Assembly (NCBI RefSeq): GCF_000472285.1
Contig: NZ_KI421421.1
Span: forward strand, 264,784 to 328,783
DNA length: 64,000 bases
Reading direction: 5' to 3'
Source of the DNA: Desulfuromonas sp. TF
GTDB lineage: Bacteria; Desulfobacterota; Desulfuromonadia; Desulfuromonadales; ATBO01
The position numbers were made by a program, and so were the translations under genes. Positions 8,486-16,165 of this stretch are shown here, one piece after another. Under the pieces are notes generated by a model. That model was not told the origin of the DNA. It did not search any database and was given only the letters and a program-made list of their open reading frames with translations. Every line of letters begins with the position of its first letter. Positions within the stretch are counted from its first letter, which is position 1.

Positions 8486-10072
8486 ATGCGTCTGCGCCTT
8501 ACCACAAAATTCACCCTGGTCACCAGTGCCGTTCTGGTTACGGCCATGGTTTTGTTCACCTATTTTGGTATCGGATCCCTGGAGCGGATCATTCAGGATG
8601 AGGCGGTCAAGGATATCGACAATCTCAGTGAAACGATCCTGCGGACAACCTACCATCAGATGCTGGAGGATGACCGGGAACTAGTATATCAGGCGATTGA
8701 AGAGGTCGGGTTCCAGAAAGGAGTCAGGCAGATCCGTCTGATCGACAAGGACGGCGTGATCCGCTACTCCACGCTTGAGCGGGAAATCGGGACCGAGGTC
8801 GACAAGAGCGGAGCCTCCTGCAATATGTGCCATGGCAAGCATGGTGATTCGCCCCTGGTGGCCGTTTCGTCCATGAGACGGAGCCGTAATTTCATCGATA
8901 GTGACGGCGAAGAAGTGATCGGGATGGCGAGGGGGATCTACAACCAGCCGACCTGCAGCATTGCGGCCTGTCATATTCATCCCCCTGGCGCCCAGTTGCT
9001 CGGCGTTCTGGATGTCACGGTCTCTATGAAGGAAATGACCAGCCAGATCAGCGGCTTCAGGCTGCAGATGATACTGTCCACCTTTGGGCTGCTGTTTGCC
9101 CTGGCTCTGAGTCTGGCTTTCGTCACCGGCCGGTTTGTTCATCGGCCGGTGCGCGACCTGCTGGCTCATACGCGGCGCCTGACCAGCGGCGACCTGGAGG
9201 GACGCATCGAGCCGCTGGCCCGGGATGAACTCGGGGAGTTGGAAGTGGCATTCAACGAGATGACCGGGAGTCTGCGTCAAGCGCAGTGGGAATTGCGGGA
9301 ACTGGCCAGTTCACTGGAAACCAAAGTCGAGCAACGCACCCGCGAGATCCGGGATATACAAGGCCACCTGGCGCGTTCGGAGAAGCTGGCGTCACTTGGG
9401 GAACTGGTGGCCGGTATCGCCCACGAAATCAACAATCCGCTGACGGGAATCATGGTTTTCTCCTCCATGATTCTGGAAGACGACCGCTTGCCGCAGGACA
9501 TGCGGAAGGATATGGAGGTCATTAACCGGGAGACGGAGCGCTGTTCCGGGATAGTTCGACGCCTGCTGGAATTCTCTCGGGAGACCCTCCCGCACAAGGC
9601 GCCGGAATTGATCAACCATCTGCTTGACAACACTCTGCATCTGCTGGAGAACCAGGCGACCTTTCACAATATCGATATCGCCCGTCATTATGCTTCCGAT
9701 CTGCCGCCGATCCTGGTCGACGGCAATCAGATCTGCCAAGTATGCATGAATATTCTGCTCAATGCCGCCCAAGCCATGCCTGGGGGGGGATCCCTGGCCC
9801 TCGCAACGGAGCTCTCTGAAGATGGAGAGTATCTGGCCGTCCGGTTCAGCGACACCGGGAGCGGCATACCGGAGAACGACCTCAAGCGGATCTTCGACCC
9901 ATTCTTCACCACCAAGGAGGAAGGCGGGACGGGGCTCGGACTGTCTGTTTCTTACGGAATCGTCGAAAATCATGGGGGAAAAATAACGGTGGACAGCCTA
10001 GTGGGGACGGGAACCACTTTTACGGTGCTGCTGCCGTTGAGATGGCCGGAAGAGGAAGAGGATCGAGTATAG
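8486..10072 (+). CDS. Sensor histidine kinase with periplasmic two-haem domain
   Basis: A 528-aa inner-membrane kinase. A first membrane helix (residues 7-30) leads to a periplasmic domain of about 160 residues with a CxxCH motif (C-N-M-C-H, near 111) and a C-x4-C-H motif (C-S-I-A-A-C-H, near 156). Both can bind c-type haem covalently, so a redox or ligand signal is likely. A second helix (about 195-215), a HAMP domain and a coiled coil precede HisKA (A-G-I-A-H-E-I-N-N-P-L, His near 312) and HATPase_c (N-I-L-L-N-A-A-Q, D-T-G-S-G-I-P, G-G-T-G-L-G-L). ATG 8486 was preferred over 8468 because GAGTGAG precedes it. The likely partner is the convergent NtrC-type regulator. Its sensor domain has a kinase-less paralogue at 16166. 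Confidence 0.88.
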   Translation: MRLRLTTKFTLVTSAVLVTAMVLFTYFGIGSLERIIQDEAVKDIDNLSETILRTTYHQMLEDDRELVYQAIEEVGFQKGVRQIRLIDKDGVIRYSTLEREIGTEVDKSGASCNMCHGKHGDSPLVAVSSMRRSRNFIDSDGEEVIGMARGIYNQPTCSIAACHIHPPGAQLLGVLDVTVSMKEMTSQISGFRLQMILSTFGLLFALALSLAFVTGRFVHRPVRDLLAHTRRLTSGDLEGRIEPLARDELGELEVAFNEMTGSLRQAQWELRELASSLETKVEQRTREIRDIQGHLARSEKLASLGELVAGIAHEINNPLTGIMVFSSMILEDDRLPQDMRKDMEVINRETERCSGIVRRLLEFSRETLPHKAPELINHLLDNTLHLLENQATFHNIDIARHYASDLPPILVDGNQICQVCMNILLNAAQAMPGGGSLALATELSEDGEYLAVRFSDTGSGIPENDLKRIFDPFFTTKEEGGTGLGLSVSYGIVENHGGKITVDSLVGTGTTFTVLLPLRWPEEEEDRV

Positions 10073-10170
10073 ATGACGGTTATGCGCACGCGCCGAGCGA
10101 ATCGGCCTCCGTCCGGGCTGGGGTAACCGGGCGGTCTGTTTTTGCCGTCATGCGGGGCTCATCTCGTCAT

Positions 10171-11592
10171 CTATGCATCCAGTCCCGTGGGCCGGTTGCG
10201 GGCCGAAAGGCCCTGTTTCTTGAGAAGTGCCTGGAAATTGGGACGAAGCATGCCCACTTCCTCGGCCGCCCGGGTCACATTCCATTTGTTCCGGCGCATG
10301 GCATCCAAAACGAAGGCCCTCTCGATGGTGTCGACGGCCTGCTCCCGCAACAGCCGTTTGCGTTCCTTCAGCTCTTCCACGGTCTGCGGCGCCTCCGTCA
10401 GCCCCGCCCCGTCTTTTTCTGCGGAAACCTGTAATTCCAGATCGACGCGCTGAACCAGATCTCCCTCCGCCAGGACCACTGCCCTCTCGATGAGATTTTC
10501 CAGCTCCCGGACGTTGCCGGGGAAATGGTAGTTCTCGAGGAGGGCCATGGCGTCGGGAGCCAGCCCCCGCATGTCCTTGCCGAGCTCTTCGGCAAAGCGG
10601 TTCAGAAAATGACCGACCAGTTGGCGAAGGTCCCCTTTTCTTTCCCGCAGGGGCGGCAATTCGATGGGGATGATATTGAGGCGGAAAAAGAGGTCTTCCC
10701 GGAAGCGGCCCGCGGCGACCATCTCGGGCAGGTTGGCGTTGGTCGCCGCCACCAGCCGGATGTCCATGGAAACCGGCTGGGTTCCACCGATCGGCAGTAC
10801 GGCCCGCTCCTGAAGGACTCGCAACAGCTTTGCCTGCGTCGTGAGGCTGATGTTGGCGATTTCATCCAGGAACAGAGTTCCTGAATCCGCGACCTTGAAC
10901 AGGCCGGTCTTGGTCTGGCTGGCACCGGTGAAAGAACCCTTGATGTGGCCGAACAGCTCGCTTTCGAGAAGATTTTCCGCAAGGGACGTGCAATCGACGG
11001 CGACAAAGGGAGCATTGCGGCGTGGGCTCTTGCGATGGATGGCCCGGGCAACCAGCTCCTTGCCGGTACCGCTCTCGCCCGTCACAAGCACCGTACTGTC
11101 CGTCGGCGCCACCTGCATGATCCGCCGGTAGACCCGCTGCATTTCCCCGCTACCGCCAATAAAGTCTTCGAATGCCTGAATCTCCTGCAGTTCACACTGC
11201 CGGTGCATGTCATCCACCAGGACGGGCTTCTGATCCAGTGCGCTGCGCACCTTTTCACTGATGATCTCGGGGGTGAAAGGCTTGGCGATATAGTCGATCG
11301 CTCCGTTTTTCATCGCCTCTACGGCCGTCTCCACGGTCGAATAACCGGTCATCATGATGATCGGCACTCCGGGATGGAGAATCCGGATCTGTCGTAATAC
11401 CTCCAGCCCTCCCATTCCCGGCATTTTGAGATCGGTGATGACGAGGGAAAAATCATGCTGATTCATGCGCTCCAGCCCGAGAAGTCCGCTCGGTGAGACG
11501 GCCACGGCATAACCTCTCGACTCAAGGACCCTGCGCAGACCTTCCCTGATCACCTCATCGTCGTCGATAACAAGAATCTGGGCCTGGTTCAT
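10171..11592 (-). CDS. NtrC-family sigma-54-dependent response regulator
   Basis: A 473-aa regulator. The receiver domain is intact (V-I-D-D-D-E near 10, phospho-acceptor in L-V-I-T-D-L-K-M-P-G-M-G-G, Lys in I-A-K-P-F). The AAA+ domain (about 145-375) has Walker A G-E-S-G-T-G-K-E, Walker B L-F-L-D-E-I-A, the R-finger region and W/F-P-G-N-V-R-E-L. The sigma-54 contact loop reads G-S-F-T-G-A rather than the usual G-A-F-T-G-A. The C-terminal Fis-type helix-turn-helix (R-N-K-W-N-V-T-R-A-A-E-E-V-G-M) binds DNA. It is convergent with the haem-sensor kinase and divergent from the sigma-54 promoter at 11909. The simplest reading is that it activates the cytochrome operon. Confidence 0.92.
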   Translation of the reverse strand: MNQAQILVIDDDEVIREGLRRVLESRGYAVAVSPSGLLGLERMNQHDFSLVITDLKMPGMGGLEVLRQIRILHPGVPIIMMTGYSTVETAVEAMKNGAIDYIAKPFTPEIISEKVRSALDQKPVLVDDMHRQCELQEIQAFEDFIGGSGEMQRVYRRIMQVAPTDSTVLVTGESGTGKELVARAIHRKSPRRNAPFVAVDCTSLAENLLESELFGHIKGSFTGASQTKTGLFKVADSGTLFLDEIANISLTTQAKLLRVLQERAVLPIGGTQPVSMDIRLVAATNANLPEMVAAGRFREDLFFRLNIIPIELPPLRERKGDLRQLVGHFLNRFAEELGKDMRGLAPDAMALLENYHFPGNVRELENLIERAVVLAEGDLVQRVDLELQVSAEKDGAGLTEAPQTVEELKERKRLLREQAVDTIERAFVLDAMRRNKWNVTRAAEEVGMLRPNFQALLKKQGLSARNRPTGLDA

Positions 11593-11908
11593 CGGTAAAC
11601 CCCCTTTAAATTAAAACACACCCATAATTGTCCGGCAAACCACCCGGCGAGTCAAGTATTACGTGAATAATATTTAATATTATATCCAGTTGTACAAAAC
11701 CATTATACATCCCGGACAGGTGATTGTTAATTCAATTAATTCAACAGGATAGATGTTTAAATGGCGAACCGCTCCGGGACTGGTCGGGTTCCTGTGCATA
11801 TTTCCTTCATACAGTCGCTGCCTTCTCCCTAACCGCTGTCCCGGATATTGTTATTTAAAAAGCCTTTATTACCAGCAAGTTACGTAAAAATTAAAAATAT
11901 TTTAAATT
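11593..11908. promoter_or_regulatory. AT-rich divergent regulatory region with repeated GTCC(C)GG motifs
   Basis: This 316-base spacer has no gene. Four copies of a TGTCC(C)GG core lie at 11629-11635, 11711-11718 (inverted), 11773-11780 (inverted, partial) and 11837-11844. They are in the range expected for enhancer sites of the adjacent NtrC-type activator. The assignment is inference; no other strong palindrome was seen. Confidence 0.35.
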
Positions 11909-11925
11909 AGGCACGGCCAATGCAC
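11909..11925 (+). promoter_or_regulatory. Sigma-54 promoter of the cytochrome operon
   Basis: AGGCACGGCCAATGCA gives GG at 11910-11911 and GC at 11922-11923 with exactly 10 bases between, as required for the -24/-12 elements. The predicted transcription start near 11935 leaves a leader of about 38 bases before the first gene. Confidence 0.75.
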
Positions 11926-11972
11926 TAGACATGGGTAACGGAACACAGCCCCCTGGGGGAAAGGAGAAAGCC

Positions 11973-12215
11973 ATGAAAAAGCTCGTAGTGCAAGGATTGC
12001 TGCTGTTTGGAGTTGCCGGTTCAGCCCTGGCATCCGGTGCGGCCGAAAGCGGGGGAGGCGGGTTCCTGATCGCCCTCTTTCTCGGCTTCTTTGCGGTCAT
12101 TGTCGTGTTCCAGCTCATTCCAAGCCTGATGGTCTTTTTCTCTGTCGTCAAGGAAATCTTCGCGCCCCGGCAGACCAAGGTCTCTGAGATCGTGAAGCAG
12201 GACGAGGCCAAGTAG
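11973..12215 (+). CDS. Small membrane protein A (80 aa), first gene of cytochrome operon
   Basis: The start is the ATG at 11973 after AAAGGAG. It has an apparent cleavable signal peptide (M-K-K-L-V-V-Q-G-L-L-L-F-G, cut after A-L-A), then a Gly/Ser linker and one strong membrane helix (F-L-I-A-L-F-L-G-F-F-A-V-I-V-V-F-Q-L), followed by a short charged tail. I do not recognise a named family. It has the same length (80 aa) and the same helix-end pattern Q-L-x-P-x-L-M as the protein at 12705, so the two look like paralogues. Position at the head of an Fe-S/cytochrome/NrfD operon suggests an accessory subunit of that membrane complex. Confidence 0.75.
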   Translation: MKKLVVQGLLLFGVAGSALASGAAESGGGGFLIALFLGFFAVIVVFQLIPSLMVFFSVVKEIFAPRQTKVSEIVKQDEAK

Positions 12216-12261
12216 CCGATCGCAGGATGAAGCCCGAACGGCAGCCATGGAGGCGCATGTG

Positions 12262-12651
12262 ATGCGCGGAATACTCATTGCCGACCAAGATCTGGAATCC
12301 AGGAAACGCATGGCGAATCTCTTTATCGAGGCGGGGTATCACGTCACGGTGACCGATTCGGCGGCAAGTGCCCTCTACGATGTCCTGAAAAAGACGGCGC
12401 AGGTGGTGATCCTGAGCAGCGAGTTCGACGAAGTCCGGGCAGCGGATCTGATCCCGCTGCTCAAGCGATGCAACCGCAACCTGACCGTCATCCTGGTTAC
12501 GGGAGAACTGCCGCTGCCGCTGGTTCGCAGGCTGCGGCGCGAAGGGATCTTCTATCACGCCCTCCGCCCTGTTCAGCCGGAAGACAGTGAAGAGATACGC
12601 CAGGCGGTAAGCTGTGCCTTCGCCAGCCTGGTCCAGCAGGAACCGAGGTGA
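12262..12651 (+). CDS. Degenerate response-regulator receiver (pseudo-receiver), 129 aa
   Basis: The start is the ATG at 12262 with GGAGG 7 bases before it. The protein follows a CheY-like alpha/beta pattern: I-L-I-A-D-Q-D at the first strand with the acidic pair, V-V-I-L-S-S-E-F at strand 3, V-I-L-V-T-G at strand 4, and Y-H-A-L-R-P-V at strand 5. The phospho-acceptor Asp is replaced by Ser in strand 3 and the conserved Lys by Arg in strand 5, so canonical phosphorylation is unlikely. No output domain is attached. It may act as a constitutive or protein-binding module within the operon it sits in; its partner is unknown. Confidence 0.7.
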   Translation: MRGILIADQDLESRKRMANLFIEAGYHVTVTDSAASALYDVLKKTAQVVILSSEFDEVRAADLIPLLKRCNRNLTVILVTGELPLPLVRRLRREGIFYHALRPVQPEDSEEIRQAVSCAFASLVQQEPR

Positions 12652-12668
12652 TCCACCGAATCGGTGGA
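12652..12668 (+). promoter_or_regulatory. Intergenic hairpin in cytochrome operon
   Basis: TCCACCG-AAT-CGGTGGA begins immediately after the pseudo-receiver stop codon. It has no T-run, so it may be an RNA-stability or processing element rather than a terminator. Confidence 0.4.
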
Positions 12669-12704
12669 CCGTACGATAATTCAACCAACCAAGAGGAGGA
12701 TGAC

Positions 12705-12947
12705 ATGAAAGTAACAGGGAAAGGGTTACCGGCACTGCTGTCTTTGTTCGTCGCCACACCGGCTTTCGCGGTGGATACCTCCCAGACCTATAACAGCGGC
12801 ATTCTGGTCTTGGGGTTCCTCGGATTTTGCGCCCTGATCCTGATGGTGCAACTCTTCCCGGCGCTGATGATGCTGTGCGGCTGGATCAAGGGGCTTTTCA
12901 AGGGGGCCGCGACGGCCGGGGAGAAAAAAAGCGCCAAATCCCATTGA
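12705..12947 (+). CDS. Small membrane protein B (80 aa), paralogue of protein A
   Basis: The start is the ATG at 12705 after AGAGGAGG. It has a signal peptide (cut near A-F-A), a single membrane helix (I-L-V-L-G-F-L-G-F-C-A-L-I-L-M-V-Q-L-F-P) and a lysine-rich tail. The Q-L-F-P-A-L-M-M-L motif after the helix corresponds to Q-L-I-P-S-L-M-V-F in the 11973 protein, and both are 80 aa, so they probably arose by duplication. The family is not recognised. It may be a single-helix subunit or assembly factor of the cytochrome/Fe-S/NrfD complex. Confidence 0.72.
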   Translation: MKVTGKGLPALLSLFVATPAFAVDTSQTYNSGILVLGFLGFCALILMVQLFPALMMLCGWIKGLFKGAATAGEKKSAKSH

Positions 12948-12990
12948 CCCACTCTTCGGTAACTTTGGACGACGACAAAGGAGATGAACC

Positions 12991-13176
12991 ATGATTGAGA
13001 TGCTGCAGAACTTTTTCCAGTCGATCGGGGAGGTGAGATCCGTGGTCACCCTCGTCGATTTCTATCAGTACATCAAAGGGGTGGAGTACCTGATCTGTGT
13101 CGCGTTCTTCATCTCTTTCCCGATGTTCTATCGTTATATCCATCACACTGACGCTCCCGGGCGGGATGGACGGTGA
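12991..13176 (+). CDS. Small single-helix membrane protein C (61 aa)
   Basis: A strong AAAGGAG site precedes the ATG. The N-terminal half is amphipathic (M-I-E-M-L-Q-N-F-F-Q-S-I-G), and one hydrophobic segment (Y-L-I-C-V-A-F-F-I-S-F-P-M-F-Y-R-Y-I) is followed by a short basic tail with two His. There is no signal peptidase site, so it is probably anchored with its C-terminus in the cytoplasm or as a hairpin. The family is not recognised. Its stop lies 32 bases before the start of the cytochrome gene. A role as a small subunit of the electron-transfer complex is inferred from context only. Confidence 0.65.
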   Translation: MIEMLQNFFQSIGEVRSVVTLVDFYQYIKGVEYLICVAFFISFPMFYRYIHHTDAPGRDGR

Positions 13177-13208
13177 GCGTGATGCGAACCAGAAAGGAGG
13201 ACGTCGTC

Positions 13209-13733
13209 ATGCTCATCAGGAAATGCCTGCTCGTTGCCTTCACCGGAATAGCCCTTGCCTTTCTGCCGGCCGGATTCGCCCTGGCCGGAGAGGGGCCGGA
13301 CCAGGTCGCCCTGGACTCTCTGGCCTCCCTTTACGAAGCGGTCGACTTCGACCATGCCATGCATGAAGCGGTGGCGGACGATTGCGCCACCTGCCATCAC
13401 CACACCACCGGCGATATTCCTCAGCCCCAGGAATGCCAGGGCTGCCACTATGCCGGCCAGCAGGCGGCGACGGTTTCCTGCCGGGATTGCCATCTGGCCG
13501 AGCCTTTTTCCGCACAGGTGCTGCGCGACAAGGATCAGAATGTCCAGCTTTATCACACGGACCAGGTGGGGCTCAAGGCGGCCTACCATCTTTCCTGCAT
13601 GGGCTGCCACAAGGAGATGGGTGGACCTGTCGGCTGCGAGGATTGCCACGCACGAACCGATGCCGGAGATGCCTTTTTCCATTCGGGGAGTTACTCACCG
13701 TCTTCCGCTCCGGCAAACGGTGCGGGTCACTGA
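13209..13733 (+). CDS. Periplasmic pentahaem c-type cytochrome (class III-like), 174 aa
   Basis: The start is the ATG at 13209 with AAAGGAGG before it. A signal peptide (M-L-I-R-K-C-L-L-V-A-F-T to A-L-A) directs export. Five CxxCH haem motifs are visible: C-A-T-C-H, C-Q-G-C-H, C-R-D-C-H, C-M-G-C-H and C-E-D-C-H, together with extra His residues (F-D-H-A-M-H, H-H-H) that can be distal ligands, as in cytochrome c3/c7-type folds. It is encoded directly before a Tat-exported ferredoxin and an NrfD-like membrane protein, the arrangement of Nrf/Hmc/Cbc-type quinone-linked complexes, so it likely exchanges electrons with the ferredoxin subunit in the periplasm. Confidence 0.9.
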   Translation: MLIRKCLLVAFTGIALAFLPAGFALAGEGPDQVALDSLASLYEAVDFDHAMHEAVADDCATCHHHTTGDIPQPQECQGCHYAGQQAATVSCRDCHLAEPFSAQVLRDKDQNVQLYHTDQVGLKAAYHLSCMGCHKEMGGPVGCEDCHARTDAGDAFFHSGSYSPSSAPANGAGH

Positions 13734-13784
13734 TCCCTGGCTGTGTGGTTTAACCCATCCATTCGGGAATGAAGGAGATGAGAG

Positions 13785-14726
13785 ATGAAGATAAATCGTA
13801 GACGTTTTCTGGCGGCCAGCCTGGCCGGAGGCACGGCCGCTGCCCTGGCCCCGGCCCGCAAGGCGATGGGTGCGGCAACCTTCGAGGGCTACCCGGACGG
13901 CATGGGGGTCCTGGTCGACCTGACCCGCTGCATCGGCTGTCGCAGCTGTGAAGCGGCCTGCAACAAGGAGCAGCAGCTCCCAGCTCCCAGCGAGCCTTTC
14001 GATGATCCGTCGGTGTTCGACCGAACTTTTCATGGCGGCACCCAGAAGCGGCGCCCCGATGAAAATCACCTCACGGTGGTCAATCGTTACCAGCCGGAGG
14101 GGCAGCAGGAGCCTGTTTACCGAAAGGTCCAATGCAACCATTGCAACGAACCGGCGTGCCTGACCTCCTGCTTCGTCAATGCCTATACTAAAACCAGTGA
14201 AGGGGCGGTCGTTTACAATTCCAAGGTTTGCGTCGGCTGCCGCAACTGCATGGTCGCCTGCCCATTCAACATCCCGGCGTACTCCTACTCGAGCGTGCTT
14301 AACCCGATGGTCAAGAAGTGCATCTTCTGCCACGAGACCCGGCTGAAAAACGGCAAGCCCCCGGCCTGCGTCGAGATCTGCCCCCAGGAAGCCCTCACTT
14401 TCGGTTATCGCAACGACCTGCTGAAGATCGCCAGGGAGCGGATCAAGATGTACCCGGGAACTTATGTGGATCACATCTACGGTGAGAAGGAAGTCGGCGG
14501 CACGGCCTGGATGTATCTCTCCAATGTGCCGTTCGACCAGGTCGGCTTCAACACCACCTTGCAGAAGGAGCCGATCATCAATAACGTCAAGGACTTTTTG
14601 AGCATGGTGCCGATGGTTCTGGCCATCTGGCCGGCCCTGTTCAGCGGCTTCCACCTGCTCTCTTCACGCAAGGGGAACCATGGTGAAGATCATGAACATC
14701 CGGAACAGGAGGAGACGAGACAATGA
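13785..14726 (+). CDS. Tat-exported 4x[4Fe-4S] ferredoxin subunit (HybA/HmcB/NrfC-like)
   Basis: The 313-aa protein begins with a twin-arginine signal (N-R-R-R-F-L-A-A-S). Four cysteine clusters follow: C-I-G-C-R-S-C-E-A-A-C, C-N-H-C-N-E-P-A-C-L-T-S-C, C-V-G-C-R-N-C-M-V-A-C-P, and C-I-F-C-H with a distant C-V-E-I-C-P, the usual arrangement for four cubane clusters in DmsB/NrfC/HybA proteins. A hydrophobic segment near the C-terminus (M-V-P-M-V-L-A-I-W-P-A-L-F-S-G-F) probably anchors it to the membrane, as in HybA. It overlaps the NrfD-like gene by 4 bases. It should carry electrons between the quinone-reactive NrfD protein and the pentahaem cytochrome. Confidence 0.9.
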   Translation: MKINRRRFLAASLAGGTAAALAPARKAMGAATFEGYPDGMGVLVDLTRCIGCRSCEAACNKEQQLPAPSEPFDDPSVFDRTFHGGTQKRRPDENHLTVVNRYQPEGQQEPVYRKVQCNHCNEPACLTSCFVNAYTKTSEGAVVYNSKVCVGCRNCMVACPFNIPAYSYSSVLNPMVKKCIFCHETRLKNGKPPACVEICPQEALTFGYRNDLLKIARERIKMYPGTYVDHIYGEKEVGGTAWMYLSNVPFDQVGFNTTLQKEPIINNVKDFLSMVPMVLAIWPALFSGFHLLSSRKGNHGEDHEHPEQEETRQ

Positions 14727-16071
14727 AACATCTGCTCGCAAGAGGCTGGTCGCCAGCCGAGTCGGTCAAGGAACTCGGTTCCGGCCGTGAAGGCCTGATA
14801 AGCAAACTTCTGCTCGGCCTGTCGCCGCGGGACTATCTCGCACAGGCCGTGCGCAATCCCTTCAACTGGATCCTGGGGCTGATCTTCGTCGTCGGGCTGC
14901 CGCTGATCGCCGGCCGTTTCTTTTTCGGTCTCGGTTGGGTGACCCACAGCTCAAACGATTATCCCTGGGGGCTGTTCCTCGGTTTCGGCCTCTTAACGCA
15001 TGGTGCCCCTCTCGGCCTCCGGCTTCATGCTCGGCACCACGGTGGAGGTTTTCGGCCGGCACGATTTCGAGCCGATAGAGCGGCTGGCCCTGCTCAACGG
15101 CCTGCTCGGTTATCTCTTTGCCGTCGTCTACCTGCTGGTCGACCTCGGCCAGCCCTGGCGCCTGCCGTACCCGATGACGGTCGCCTTCGGACCAGCGGCC
15201 GTCCTGTTCCTGGTCGGCTGGCATGTGGCAACCTATCTGTCGGTTCAGGTCGCGGAGGTTTCCTCCTCCTTTTTCGAGTGGATGGGGTGGCTGTGGGGCA
15301 AGCGCTTCATCCGGCGCATCACTCTTGGCCTGACGGTGTCCGGCCATCATCCTTTCCACTCTTCACCAGGGAGCCCTGGGGGCGCTCTTCACCTATGCAC
15401 CGGGCAAGGTCCATCCCCTGTGGTACTCGTCGTCCTTCCAGTGGATCTTCTTTTTCTGCTCGTCGATTCCCGGCGGCCTGTGCATGGTGATCGCGGTCAG
15501 CACCATCGCCAGGAAGACCATGGGCTGGCGCTGCGGAGAGGCCTTTCAGGAGAACCTCGACCGCCTGACCATCGCCCTGGCCAAGGGAGCGAGCATGGGG
15601 CTGATAACCTACCTGGTCATCAAGCTGGTCGGCGTTGCCCACGACAACGAATGGGCGTACCTGGCTACCGGCTGGGGGCAGTGGTTCATGCTGGAAATTG
15701 GTATCGGGGTTATCCTTCCGCTGATCCTGTTCGCCAGGGCCATCCATCATAACCGGGTAGGATTGGCGCGGTTCGCGGCCTTTATGACGGTCTTCGGCAT
15801 TGTTCTGAACCGTCTGAACACCGCGCTGATCTCCTTCAACTGGAATCTTTACCAGGAGATTCCCCACTGGAAGGAAGTGATGGTCAGCGTTACCATCTTT
15901 GCCCTGTACATCGTGACTTACCGCTTCATCCTCTATCGGCTGCCGATCCTGTATCGCCTTAAGGATCTCAAGGAGGTGGCCACCGAAACCGAACTGGCCG
16001 AGGAACCTGGCGGCTTGCGGGAAGGGATTGCCGCCCCCTCGGGCGCTTATCGCATTGCTGATGTCGAATGA
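14723..16071 (+). pseudogene. NrfD/HybB-like quinone-interacting membrane subunit, two +1 frameshifts
   Basis: The coding sequence is continuous in homology but split over three frames: 14723-14998, 15000-15344 and 15346-16071. Each junction is restored by removing one base (C at 14999 and C at 15345). The repaired product is about 448 aa, with eight or more membrane helices. Blocks read Y-P-W-G-L-F-L-G-F-G-L-L then M-V-P-L-S-A-S-G-F-M-L-G, V-S-G then I-I-L-S-T-L-H-Q-G-A-L-G, and C-S-S-I-P-G-G-L-C-M-V-I-A, as in HybB/HmcC proteins. It would be the quinone-reactive membrane subunit of the complex. Flanking frames show no other decay, so assembly error and a recent mutation are both possible. 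Confidence 0.85.
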
Positions 16072-16165
16072 CCGGGGCCGATGAGCCGGCTCGCCGTGGG
16101 GGCGGGCCGGCGATGGGCCGGCGAGGACGGAAGGGTCGGGGGAAGTTCCGTCAAGAGAGGTCGCC

